DNA of 64,000 nucleotides, taken from assembly GCA_964482225.1 (NCBI GenBank), contig CAYZWT010000009.1:70464-134463 (forward strand), given 5' to 3'. The translations under genes and the position numbers were made by a program. Under the pieces are notes generated by a model. The model ran no database searches. It saw nothing but the letters and a program-made list of their open reading frames with translations, and had not been told where the DNA came from. Source of the DNA: UBA1429 sp964482225. GTDB taxonomy: Bacteria; Chloroflexota; Anaerolineae; UBA1429. This document shows positions 1-7,827 of this stretch, one piece after another (the first letter of the stretch is position 1; every line of letters starts with the position of its first letter).

Positions 1-1392
1 CTGGGCGGTCGGCCGGCTGATGGCCAGGTTGCGGATGGCGTAACCAGCGCCGTCAAAGGAACCGTCAATGAACGGTGCATTGGGAGAGGATATGCCCACA
101 GGCGACCAACCGCGCCCATAGTCCCAGGTCACCGAGGACGACAGGTCAATGTCGTTGCCCAAACGATAGTGGGCATCCAGGTCCTGGCGCATGGCGTTGA
201 GTTGATGGGCGTTGCGGATGATGTAGGGGTCGCCCTCGGTCCCGTCGCCGTCCAGATCGGCCAGGTCCACCGGCTGGGGCTGGGTGTAGGCCGCCAGATC
301 GCGAAACTCGGGGTAGCTCTGCCCCTCGACGATGGTCCAGAGCGAGTAAAAGTTGTACATCTCATAGTTGGACTGCTGCTGCATCTGGGCCGTGGTGCGG
401 CCCGCGCCCAGGGCGCTGGTCGCCTGGCCCGAGGCCTCTGTGTCCCAGTAGCAGTGGGCATCTACGGTCGCAGCGGAAACCCGCCCCAGCAGTCCGCCGA
501 TGTCGTCGCCAGAGCCCGACACCGGACCTGTACTGTAGGAGCGGTACATGTAGGTGGTGCCAACGCCCGAACCGCTGCGGCCCACTAGGCCGCCCACCTC
601 GTCTGCTCCGTTGACGGTCGCGCGGCTATAGCTATCGGCGATGGTGCCGCCAATGTTCCAGCCCACCAGCCCGCCCACCATATTCGTGCCCACTACCGAG
701 CCCATGGTGTAGGCGTGGCGGATCTCGCCCGAGTTGTAGCCCGTGAGCCCGCCGGTCTGTTGGGTGCCCTGCACGTCCACGACGGCGGACACGTTGTGCA
801 TAGCGGTGCCGGTAAAGGCGCCCACCAGCCCGCCCACAAGGCCGGTTGAAGCCGAGGACATGACCTGGCCCGCCGCCGAGCAGTTCTCGATGACCGTCTG
901 GAAAGAGGCGCTGCCCGCCAGCCCCGCGCTTCTGGGCCCTCCCAGCACGTTCACATTCTCCATGCGCACGTTGCGGATGGTCGTCTGCTGGGTATAGCCG
1001 AACAACGCCTGCTGCTGGGCGGTGGGGCGGTTGATGGTCATATTGCGGATCGCATGGCCGCCGCCGTCATAGGAGCCATCCTTGAACGGCGCGCTGGGAG
1101 AGGACGTGCCGATGGGCGCCCAACCCTCGCCCTCGTTCCAGGGCGCCACACCCAGGTCAATATCCGCGATCTGCAAAAAGTGGGCGTCCAGATGGTTGCG
1201 CACATCATCCAACTGGGCCGCCGTCGCCACCAGGTAGGGGTCTTCTGCCGTGCCCGAGCCCCCGGCAAAGCTCAGGGGCAATGGCCCCTGCTCCGCCAGC
1301 GTGGGCGGCACCGCCGCCACGCCTAGAGCCACGATCAGGCCCAGCGCCAACAGTAGGGATATGACTCTCGACCGCGAGTGAACCCATCGCAT
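1..1392 (-). CDS. Secreted GLUG-motif repeat protein, 5' part only
   Basis: An uninterrupted 464-codon frame starts at ATG 1392 and runs off the left edge of the window, so the C-terminus is missing. The start has AAAGGAG nine bases upstream. Residues 1 to about 32 form a signal peptide ending near PPTLAEQG. The body is a large secreted repeat protein of the GLUG type: four GLVG/GGLVG segments occur in the middle, for example GGLVGWNIGG and GGLVGRSGSG. A unit beginning with a YLVATAAQLDDVRNHLDAH-like stretch and ending at the INRPTAQ segment recurs about 1 kb later as YIIRNAHQLNAMRQDLDAH, so the product is built of at least two modules. GLUG proteins are extracellular and often adhesive or attached to other surface domains. 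That role is inferred from the family. Confidence 0.85.
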   Translation of the reverse strand, partial: MRWVHSRSRVISLLLALGLIVALGVAAVPPTLAEQGPLPLSFAGGSGTAEDPYLVATAAQLDDVRNHLDAHFLQIADIDLGVAPWNEGEGWAPIGTSSPSAPFKDGSYDGGGHAIRNMTINRPTAQQQALFGYTQQTTIRNVRMENVNVLGGPRSAGLAGSASFQTVIENCSAAGQVMSSASTGLVGGLVGAFTGTAMHNVSAVVDVQGTQQTGGLTGYNSGEIRHAYTMGSVVGTNMVGGLVGWNIGGTIADSYSRATVNGADEVGGLVGRSGSGVGTTYMYRSYSTGPVSGSGDDIGGLLGRVSAATVDAHCYWDTEASGQATSALGAGRTTAQMQQQSNYEMYNFYSLWTIVEGQSYPEFRDLAAYTQPQPVDLADLDGDGTEGDPYIIRNAHQLNAMRQDLDAHYRLGNDIDLSSSVTWDYGRGWSPVGISSPNAPFIDGSFDGAGYAIRNLAISRPTAQ

Positions 1393-1563
1393 GCTGTGTC
1401 TCCTTTCGCAACGCATCCTTTGCGTTGCCTGCGCTCACGACGCCAACGCGCCTTGCAGCCCGCTTACGGGCCCTGGGCGAGGCCGGACCGGCCGCTCGTC
1501 GCGGCACAGAGGCAGCATGCGGGTGCGGCGTCCTCTTGCCAGGGCGTCTCCCGTAGCGCATCC

Positions 1564-1593
1564 ATTATAACAGAGTAAAATACAGCCTGTCCA
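1564..1593 (-). promoter_or_regulatory. Sigma70-type promoter of the GLUG gene
   Basis: On the minus strand TGGACA (1593-1588) is followed after 18 bases by a perfect TATAAT (1569-1564). Transcription would start near 1557, giving a leader of about 165 bases before ATG 1392. The rest of 1600-1840 holds nothing I recognise. Confidence 0.6.
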
Positions 1594-1840
1594 CTGCAAG
1601 GCGCTAATTTACCAGGCCAACGCGGAATTACATCCGCGAATGCCCAACATGCAATCAAGTCTGCATGTTTCCGGTGAGAAGCGCTCTGAAATAGAAAGAA
1701 TCAAACCGAACATGAGGGATAATCGCGGCGCTCTATGGCGATAACGGTAATAGAATTGTCGCCTATTCCTGCATCGGTGAAGCGCGGGAATAGGCCAGGG
1801 GGGGCGCCGGACGCACTGGGGCGATCTCGCAGGGGGAACT

Positions 1841-1868
1841 GGGGCGGACGCAGACCTACGTCCGCCCC
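1841..1868 (-). terminator. Hairpin terminator after the 2-hydroxyacid dehydrogenase
   Basis: A perfect 10-bp stem, GGGGCGGACG paired with CGTCCGCCCC around an 8-base loop, lies 15 bases past the dehydrogenase stop. There is no clear U-run, so it may be a weak or factor-assisted terminator. Confidence 0.5.
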
Positions 1869-1883
1869 AACAAGAACGCAGCG

Positions 1884-2852
1884 CTAACTGACGCGGATGC
1901 CCAGGGAGAGATCGAGCCGGTTGCGCAGGGGCTGGCCCGCGATATAGCGCGCCAGATTGTCCTGAAAGATGGCCAGGGCGCGCTCCTGGTAGACGGGGGT
2001 GCTCCCGGCATAGTGCCCGGTGATCAGGGTATTGGGCGCATCCCACAAGGGCGAATCGGCGGGCAGCGGCTCTGGATCGGTCACATCCAATCCGGCGCCG
2101 CCGATCTGGCCGTTATTGAGCGCCTCGATCAGGGCGTCCTGGTCAATGGTGCCTCCGCGCCCAATGTTGATGATGCAGGCTGTGGGTTTCATCAAGGCCA
2201 ACTGGCGCGGGCCGATCATCTGCTGGGTCTCGGGGGTCAGGGGCACGGTCAGCACCACCAGATCCGCCTCGGGCAGCACCTTGTCGAGCTGGTCGGGGCC
2301 GACCATGCGGGCCACGCCCTGGGCGGGCCTATCGGGGTCTCGGCGCACGCCGATGACGCGCATCTCCATCGCCTCGGCAATGCGGGCCGTGCGCTCGCCG
2401 ATGGCGCCCACCCCGATCAGCACCAGGGTCTTGCCCGCCAGCTCAAAGATGGGGGGCAGGCCGCCGCTGCGCACCCAGGCATGGCGCTCTTGCGCCTGGA
2501 CGGCCTCGGGGATGCGCCGCGCCAGGGCCAGCATCAGCGTGAAAATGTGCTCGCTGATGGGGATGGCGTGCAGCCCCGAGGCGTTGGTCACGATCCAATC
2601 TTTCCCTTGGGCCTCGGGGTGCTCCATGATCCAATCGGCGCCGGCGCCCCATTGCTGATACCAGCGCAGGCGGGGCATGGCCAGCAGCCGCTCGATGCCC
2701 ACGTCGCCTCCGGCGATCTCGATCTCGTCCCAGGCGGCGCGGATGGCGTCCTCATCGCGGGTGGCCAGGAGGCGATGGTTGGGCGCCAGGGCTTTGATGC
2801 GGGTGCGGGTCTCTTCCGGTAAGTGTTCAATGGCTAACAGTATGGTCTGCAT
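1884..2852 (-). CDS. D-isomer-specific 2-hydroxyacid dehydrogenase
   Basis: This 322-residue protein would reduce a 2-oxoacid to a D-2-hydroxyacid with NAD(P)H in the cytoplasm. The nucleotide-binding motif GVGAIGERTARIAEAM sits near residue 150. The family signature INIGRGGTIDQDALIEAL supplies the substrate-binding Arg, VTDPEPLP the Glu, and TGHYAGSTP the catalytic His. Length is normal for glyoxylate or hydroxypyruvate reductase-like members. AAGGAAG precedes ATG 2852 at good spacing. The exact substrate cannot be read from the sequence. The VOC gene follows upstream on the same strand. Confidence 0.9.
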   Translation of the reverse strand: MQTILLAIEHLPEETRTRIKALAPNHRLLATRDEDAIRAAWDEIEIAGGDVGIERLLAMPRLRWYQQWGAGADWIMEHPEAQGKDWIVTNASGLHAIPISEHIFTLMLALARRIPEAVQAQERHAWVRSGGLPPIFELAGKTLVLIGVGAIGERTARIAEAMEMRVIGVRRDPDRPAQGVARMVGPDQLDKVLPEADLVVLTVPLTPETQQMIGPRQLALMKPTACIINIGRGGTIDQDALIEALNNGQIGGAGLDVTDPEPLPADSPLWDAPNTLITGHYAGSTPVYQERALAIFQDNLARYIAGQPLRNRLDLSLGIRVS

Positions 2853-2886
2853 GGGTACTTCCTTTGGGTAAAAGCGGGAATGATTC

Positions 2887-2936
2887 CGGCGCAGGGCGAC
2901 GAGCCCTTACGCAGGGCAACGAGGCCCTACGCCGGA
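2887..2936 (-). terminator. Imperfect inverted repeat after the VOC gene
   Basis: CCGGCGCAGGGC and GCCCTACGCCGG (11 of 12 paired) enclose two shorter copies of the same GCAGGGC/GCCCT theme. It lies directly past the VOC stop at 2965 and upstream of the dehydrogenase, so it may separate the two units. Confidence 0.4.
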
Positions 2937-2964
2937 CAGATAGATCGCGACAGAGGGACGCGAG

Positions 2965-3396
2965 CTATTCCAGGTAGGCGCCTTGCTTGCTGGTGGCGGT
3001 GTACTGGTGCAGCTCGATGCGGTTGCCGTCCGGGTCCTCCAGCCAGGCCTGATACGATTGGTCGCCGCCCAGCTTGATCTCGGTGACCTCGACGCCGTTG
3101 GCGCGAAAGGCCGCCGCGGCGCGCTCGATATTGGGCACCTCCAGGCAGAGGTGACGATAGGCCTGCTTCTCGGCGGGCTCGGCCAGCTCGCCGATGAACA
3201 GCTCGACAAAGTTGCGCCCGCCCACGTGGATATACTGGCCATAGTGGGTGCCATCGGGCCGCCGGAACTCGAAAGCGGGCGTCATGCCCAGTTGGCGGCA
3301 GTAGAAATCAATCGAGCGCTCCAAGTCTGCCACGGTAAAGCAGATGTGCGCCAGCCCTGCAACGAGACCTTTTTGCGATTCGGCTTGATCGGGCAT
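2965..3396 (-). CDS. VOC-family (glyoxalase/dioxygenase fold) protein
   Basis: The 143-residue protein has two beta-alpha-beta-beta-beta modules of the vicinal oxygen chelate fold. HICFTVADLERSIDFY opens the first, and HLCLEVPNIERAAAAF opens the second, which ends DPDGNRIELHQYT. The His and Glu residues at these positions are typical metal ligands of the fold. Lactoylglutathione lyase, fosfomycin-resistance and ring-cleavage enzymes share it, so the reaction is not assigned. AAAGGAA precedes ATG 3396. Confidence 0.85.
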   Translation of the reverse strand: MPDQAESQKGLVAGLAHICFTVADLERSIDFYCRQLGMTPAFEFRRPDGTHYGQYIHVGGRNFVELFIGELAEPAEKQAYRHLCLEVPNIERAAAAFRANGVEVTEIKLGGDQSYQAWLEDPDGNRIELHQYTATSKQGAYLE

Positions 3397-3443
3397 TGTG
3401 TGTTTCCTTTCGGGCGAACCTATACCGCGATGCTATGGTAGGA

Positions 3444-3449
3444 ATTATA
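3444..3449 (-). promoter_or_regulatory. -10 element of the VOC gene
   Basis: A perfect TATAAT reads on the minus strand 48 bases before the VOC start. No convincing -35 hexamer is present at 16-18 bases. Confidence 0.4.
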
Positions 3450-3570
3450 GCACAGAACCAGGGGCCCTGCTGCGGTTTGCGCGCGCAGCCGCCCCTCCAG
3501 CGGGCGCAACCGACCAGGTTCTGGTGCGTAATGATAGGCAGTGAACCACCCTTGGTAAAGGAGCGGCGCG

Positions 3571-4005
3571 GTGATGAATGACAATCGTTACAAGGGCCTG
3601 AGCGCGGGCATTTTCCTGATCGGCCTGGGCCTGATCTTTATGTTGCGCATCGGCATTTGGCCCTGGATCCTGGCCGTGATCGGGCTGGCGGGGCTGCCCG
3701 CTGCCCTGGCGACACAGCGCGGCTGGTTGGCCTATCAGGGCGCTTTTTGGATGATCGGCCTGGCGCTGCTATTTGCCACGGGCCATATCTGGCCCGGCAT
3801 TCTGATCCTGGTGGGACTATCGGTGTTGCTGGGGGGTATGGCCCACGGCGCCCAGCGCGCCACCTCGGATCGCGCCAAGCCGTCAGGGGAGGGGGCTGCG
3901 GCACATCCCTCCGAGGCCGAACCCTTTGACGTGGACGAGCCCCTGTTCCAGGATCCTGGAGAGGAGCAGGAGCGCCGCTCGAGCCACGATACGCGCCAAC
4001 TATAG
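3571..4005 (+). CDS. Small multispanning membrane protein
   Basis: The 144-residue product starts at GTG 3571 or the adjacent ATG 3574, both behind AAAGGAG. Residues about 8-95 contain three to four hydrophobic helices separated by short glycine-rich turns (GLSAGIFLIGLGLIFMLRIG, ALLFATGHIWPGILILVGLS). The C-terminal 45 residues are acidic and soluble. The pattern resembles the membrane half of LiaF/DUF5668-type proteins, but the soluble LiaF domain is missing. Function is unknown. Confidence 0.7.
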   Translation: MMNDNRYKGLSAGIFLIGLGLIFMLRIGIWPWILAVIGLAGLPAALATQRGWLAYQGAFWMIGLALLFATGHIWPGILILVGLSVLLGGMAHGAQRATSDRAKPSGEGAAAHPSEAEPFDVDEPLFQDPGEEQERRSSHDTRQL

Positions 4006-4019
4006 GCGGCGCGCCGTCA

Positions 4020-4376
4020 TCAGCTCGCCGCCTCCCAGGCCTCGCGGAGCCAGCGTTGCACCTGGTCGTCAATCGCGACGGGGGAGTATAGCTCCAGGTG
4101 GTGCATCCAACGCCCAGGCTTGGGCTCGACGATCTCTTTCCAACGGGTAGAGTCATCCCTCTTGCTGAATGCCAGCGAAAGCACCAACGGTGCGTGGGCG
4201 CCGCACAAGTACCTCTGCGGCGTCCACGCCCATGCAAAGGCCCTGCGCCGCCGAAACGCCACCTGGCTCTTGGTGACGCGCATCTCGACGGCGCCCAAGG
4301 CGGCAATGGCAGTATGCAGGGCATCGAATATCGCGCGTGACCCCTTGTATCCGGCAAAGAACTCGTCTAGCGTCAT
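4020..4376 (-). CDS. DUF5655-type protein
   Basis: This 118-residue protein carries the run TKSQVAFRRRRAFAW followed by the WKEIVEP and MHHLEL segments that I recognise from the DUF5655 family. AGGAG precedes ATG 4376. The family has no established activity. It is convergent with the membrane protein at 3571-4005. Confidence 0.75.
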   Translation of the reverse strand: MTLDEFFAGYKGSRAIFDALHTAIAALGAVEMRVTKSQVAFRRRRAFAWAWTPQRYLCGAHAPLVLSLAFSKRDDSTRWKEIVEPKPGRWMHHLELYSPVAIDDQVQRWLREAWEAAS

Positions 4377-4415
4377 GCGGCTCCTACACGCATACGGGCG
4401 ATGGCGCGCGTGCGT

Positions 4416-5261
4416 TCACCAGCCCGCGCGAGCGCGGCGCGGCAGGGCCCTCGATCCTCCGGCGATGAGCAGGTACAGGGGGCGCCCCTCCGGAGATACC
4501 CAAAAGACCTCGGCCTCACCTGCCGCGCCCTGGCTAGCAACCACGATGCTGCCCGATAGATCGGCAGTGGGCTGTTGGCTGAGGTAGCGATAGGTGTGGA
4601 TAGGGGCGTCGCTGATCAGCACCGCCGGCGGCCCCTCCTGTGTCAGAGCGGGGCCCGCCAAACGGCGGATATCCGTGCCGCCGGAGACCGGGTTCGCAAG
4701 GCCCAGGGCATCCCCATGCTCGATATGCTGCCGCAGGCAGAGCTGTAGCTGTTCCTGCCAGTCTCCCCAAAGGGCTGGGTCGCCCTGTGGCGCATTGTGG
4801 GTTTGCAGCAGGTCGTGGGCCAGGGCGGCCACGGCCAAGACGCCGCCTGCTTCGGGCGGCTCGCCGCCCACGGCATGCAGGCCCCGGCCATCCTCGAACC
4901 AGCGGTAGGGATACCGGCTGACGCCCCGCAAAAAGCGCGCAAAGGGGGCGTCGGCGTCGCCCGGTAGGATGCGGCGGGGCGCGCCGCGCGCCGGAATGGC
5001 GGGGAGCTGATCCAACACCAGGTAGGATTCGACGGCATCCTGCACGCGCCGTTTCTCGGTGGCCATCGCCAGGCGCTCGGTGGCATCCATCATGGGCTGT
5101 ACGCCCAGGCGCACCGCCAGCACCACCAATAGCAGCGCCAGGGCGACGATCAAAAGCGTCACCAGCGTCTCGCTGCCCGTCCCTGTGCTGCGCGCCCGCT
5201 CTGGCTGCTCTAGCACCTGGAGAAAGGCCCTTGCCAGCGGGGTATCCTCGCGCTGTTTCAT
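4416..5261 (-). CDS. Membrane-anchored protein with pseudopilin-like N-terminus
   Basis: The 281-residue product has a short basic/polar N-terminus, then a single long hydrophobic helix at about residues 33-52 beginning GSETLVTLLIVALALLL, then a soluble domain of about 210 residues. The helix and the alpha-helical segment after it resemble a type IV pilin/pseudopilin N-terminus. However, the Glu5 of true pilins and a clear prepilin peptidase site are not evident, so this is only a resemblance. No pilus genes lie nearby. Confidence 0.6.
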   Translation of the reverse strand: MKQREDTPLARAFLQVLEQPERARSTGTGSETLVTLLIVALALLLVVLAVRLGVQPMMDATERLAMATEKRRVQDAVESYLVLDQLPAIPARGAPRRILPGDADAPFARFLRGVSRYPYRWFEDGRGLHAVGGEPPEAGGVLAVAALAHDLLQTHNAPQGDPALWGDWQEQLQLCLRQHIEHGDALGLANPVSGGTDIRRLAGPALTQEGPPAVLISDAPIHTYRYLSQQPTADLSGSIVVASQGAAGEAEVFWVSPEGRPLYLLIAGGSRALPRRARAGW

Positions 5262-5299
5262 ACCCCTCCCCTTGTACCGTTGTGTCCGGTTGCAGCTCT

Positions 5300-5305
5300 A
5301 TTATA
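5300..5305 (-). promoter_or_regulatory. -10 element upstream of the membrane-anchored protein
   Basis: A perfect TATAAT on the minus strand lies 38 bases before ATG 5261. The -35 region is poor. Confidence 0.4.
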
Positions 5306-5334
5306 CTGCGATCCTGCCGTGTTGGGCCACTGCT

Positions 5335-6228
5335 TTACCGGGCGCTCAGAGCTGCCTCGGCGATCACAGCGCCAAGTTCGTCGCGATGATCGAGGGCCCA
5401 AAGGATGCGACGCCAGCGCTTGGTGATATCGCCCCAGATGATATAGCGCAAGGCGTAAAAGAGGGCCGCGTCCAGGATATGCTGCAATTCGATGTCGGTG
5501 ATGCGGATGTGGGCCAGGTAGCCGCGATAAAAGGCCGCCATCAGATCCCAGCGAACCTGCAAATCCTGGCCGACGAACACTCCGATCAGGGGGTGGCCTA
5601 TGTCAAAAACACGCGCTCCAATGCCTGCCTCGTCCCAATCGAGGATCACGAGCCGGCCATCGTCGCTTTGTAGGGTGTTGCCGATGATCTCTCCGTGGAT
5701 GATGGTGTGCGGCAAGGCGTCAAAATCGGGCCATGAACGCACGATCTCCAGATACTCGTCGGCAAAGGGCAGATGCCGGGCGATCTCGTAGAATTCGGGG
5801 AGCACCTCCTCAAAAGTGAACAGATAGGGATGCGCATAGCCAGCTACAGTGTGCAGGGAGGCCATCATGGCGCCGATGCGGGCATAGCTGGCGGGCGAGG
5901 GGTCTGGCTCTCGCCCGCTGACGTATTCGAGGAGATAGACGTGCTGGCTACCCAGGGGCTCAAACAGACGTCCCGCACGAGTGGACAGCAGTGCCGGTGC
6001 ATGGACAAACCCCTCCTTGGCCAGATAGCCAGGCAGCGAGAGATGGTTGGCCGCGTCCAGGTCGTCGCGCCACTGGCTGGTGGTCTTGAGCACATAGCGG
6101 CCCTCGCCGGCCAAGACGACCTGGACGCGGCGATGATCGAACTCGCGCAAGATAGGCCCCAGGCGGACATCATCAAGGGGCCAATGCTTGGCGATATAGT
6201 TCGGATCAACAAGCGCGTCGGTAGCCAC
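5335..6228 (-). CDS. APH-fold phosphotransferase
   Basis: The protein belongs to the aminoglycoside/choline kinase-like fold. I place the start at GTG 6228 (297 residues) because AGGAG lies 6 bases upstream and the conserved region begins there. A longer in-frame start at 6465 would overlap the RIO kinase. YVLKTTSQW supplies a putative ATP-binding Lys, and LVILDWDEAG the metal-binding Asp. The catalytic loop reads HGEIIGN, so the usual Asp of HxDxxxxN is Glu. Substrate is unknown; fructosamine, homoserine or antibiotic kinases share the fold. Confidence 0.8.
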   Translation of the reverse strand: MATDALVDPNYIAKHWPLDDVRLGPILREFDHRRVQVVLAGEGRYVLKTTSQWRDDLDAANHLSLPGYLAKEGFVHAPALLSTRAGRLFEPLGSQHVYLLEYVSGREPDPSPASYARIGAMMASLHTVAGYAHPYLFTFEEVLPEFYEIARHLPFADEYLEIVRSWPDFDALPHTIIHGEIIGNTLQSDDGRLVILDWDEAGIGARVFDIGHPLIGVFVGQDLQVRWDLMAAFYRGYLAHIRITDIELQHILDAALFYALRYIIWGDITKRWRRILWALDHRDELGAVIAEAALSAR

Positions 6229-6340
6229 AACACTCTCCTGAAGACCAAGACTGATGTGCTGCTCTGGTCTGCCTACATTGTACAGACCCGAGGCCGCACC
6301 TGCCACCCGATGTGTGCTATCCGCGCACACCAGGTTGTTG

Positions 6341-7354
6341 CTACCCCTCACCCTCCATCGGCCCCAGGTAGCGGTCGCCCAGTTGCTCCTCGGGCGTAAG
6401 CGCCTCTTTGCCATAGCGCCGCCACAGAGCGGCAGAGATGCGGGCGGGGTTGGCAGAGAGGCCATAGCGATAAAAGTACTCGCACACCCGCGTCACATCC
6501 CGCTCGAGCAGTTCGCGGGCATAGGGGTTGCCCAGGCTGTTGACCGCCTGAGGAAAGTCAATCAGGGTGATGGCGCCCTCCCAGTAGAGGATGTTATAGG
6601 CCGAGAGGTCGCCATGCACCATCTGGCGCGCCAGCATCAGCTCGACGTTGTGTAGGATGCGTCGCAACAGGCCGGGGGCATCGTCGTCGGAGAGGCGGGT
6701 GCTGTGCAGGGTGGGAGCAGAGCGGGCGGCATCGCCAAGATAGTCCATGATCAAGGCGTTGTCGTGGGCGGCCAGGGGCGCGGGCACATCGGCGCCGGCG
6801 GTGCGCAGGTCGCGCAAGGCCACGTACTCGTGCATCAGCCACGAGGTGTGCTCCACCTGTACGCCAAAGTCGGTCTTTTTGCCGATGGCGCGGATGACGC
6901 GTTGGTCGCGGGCGCTGACAGGGCGGCCACCCTCGGTCAGGATTTGGCGCCCCTCGCGATAGAGCTTGTCGTTGCGCAAGCTGCGGAACTGGCGCGGGCG
7001 ATACACCTTGGCCGCCAAGAGCTCGCGCCCCGTGGCCGGGTGGGCGCGACAGCAGTAGACGCTGGCCTCCTTGCCGCCCTGTGCCAGGCTCAGGATGTCG
7101 GTGATCAGCGAATCCTCATAAAAGGGGCGCAGCGAGCCCAGGAGCCAGCCCCTCTCATAGCGCGAGGGGCGGTAGGTGGTCTCAAAGCCCGCCTCCAGGT
7201 CCAATGGCTCGGCCAGTTGCGAGATGGCCTGTGGATCGGGGGCGGCGCTGCGGGCCGGGCGTTGGTTCCCCTGCCGTCGCTCGCGATTGCTGCGCCAAGA
7301 GTCGTACAAGTCTTCGAGTGCTTCTGGGTCCAGGTCGTGCAGAAAACGGGACAC
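6341..7354 (-). CDS. RIO-family atypical protein kinase
   Basis: A 337-residue product from GTG 7354, chosen because AAAGGAAA lies 5-6 bases upstream and an alternative start at 7411 has no ribosome site. The RIO kinase core is clear: GGKEASVYCCRA is the P-loop substitute, LLAAKVYRP gives the ATP-binding Lys, MVHGDLSAYNILYWEG is the catalytic loop with Asp and Asn, and LIDFPQAV supplies the metal-binding Asp in the DFPQ form typical of RIO1. RIO kinases act in ribosome maturation in eukaryotes and archaea; the role of bacterial ones is poorly known. A leader with a small ORF and terminator precedes it. Confidence 0.88.
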   Translation of the reverse strand: MSRFLHDLDPEALEDLYDSWRSNRERRQGNQRPARSAAPDPQAISQLAEPLDLEAGFETTYRPSRYERGWLLGSLRPFYEDSLITDILSLAQGGKEASVYCCRAHPATGRELLAAKVYRPRQFRSLRNDKLYREGRQILTEGGRPVSARDQRVIRAIGKKTDFGVQVEHTSWLMHEYVALRDLRTAGADVPAPLAAHDNALIMDYLGDAARSAPTLHSTRLSDDDAPGLLRRILHNVELMLARQMVHGDLSAYNILYWEGAITLIDFPQAVNSLGNPYARELLERDVTRVCEYFYRYGLSANPARISAALWRRYGKEALTPEEQLGDRYLGPMEGEG

Positions 7355-7495
7355 TGTCTTTCCTTTGCTTGGTGAGATCGAGAATTCGATGCCCGCGTCT
7401 GCTTTGCACACGCCAAGCGACCGCAGGCTATGGGCCCACGGCCGCGAGCTGGCGCGCTACGCCTCGCCGGGGCAGGCGCTCGCTCTCAACCAAAC

Positions 7496-7527
7496 AAAAA
7501 AGACCGTGGGCGAATGCACCCACGGCC
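7496..7527 (-). terminator. Intrinsic terminator in the RIO kinase leader
   Basis: On the minus strand an 11-bp stem (GGCCGTGGGTG/CGCCCACGGTC with two G-U pairs, loop CATT) is followed at once by TTTTTT. It lies between the 22-codon leader ORF and the RIO kinase start, so transcription of the kinase depends on readthrough or on a second promoter. Confidence 0.75.
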
Positions 7528-7545
7528 ACACCGTTGCATACGGCG

Positions 7546-7614
7546 CTATGGCATGGCAGGCAGGCGCATCCCGAGATGGTGTTTGCTGGGGGTTCTATAG
7601 CATACAATCTGCAT
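7546..7614 (-). CDS. 22-residue leader peptide candidate
   Basis: ATG 7614 is preceded by AAAGGAGG eight bases upstream, one of the best ribosome sites in the window, and opens a 22-codon frame ending in TAG at 7546. The peptide MQIVCYRTPSKHHLGMRLPA plus MP resembles no known protein. Its position, after a good promoter and before an intrinsic terminator and a kinase gene, fits a regulatory leader. There is no strong run of one codon of the classical attenuator kind, although Met, His and Pro recur. Confidence 0.45.
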   Translation of the reverse strand: MQIVCYRTPSKHHLGMRLPAMP

Positions 7615-7661
7615 CTCGCGCGCCTCCTTTCTTGCTCTGCGTCGGTTCGGACAACAGCACC

Positions 7662-7690
7662 ACCATAGCAGAAACGGCCGCATTCGTCAA
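7662..7690 (-). promoter_or_regulatory. Promoter of the RIO kinase leader
   Basis: TTGACG (7690-7685), 17 bases, then TATGGT (7667-7662) on the minus strand. Transcription would start near 7655, about 40 bases before the leader ORF. Confidence 0.55.
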
Positions 7691-7827
7691 TAGGCGCGGA
7701 GACGAAGAGCGCTTTCCCAACACTAGATCCCTTTGCTGATTGTGAGGTGGCCGCTTCCACTGGCGGCCCGCGTCCGTTCGCGCTATCATCTGTACGGATT
7801 CCTCAATCAGCATAGGGAGGCGACATC

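Noticed and set aside
6229..6465. A 79-residue N-terminal extension of the APH-fold kinase
   Set aside because: It overlaps the RIO kinase by 125 bases, while GTG 6228 has AGGAG at ideal spacing.
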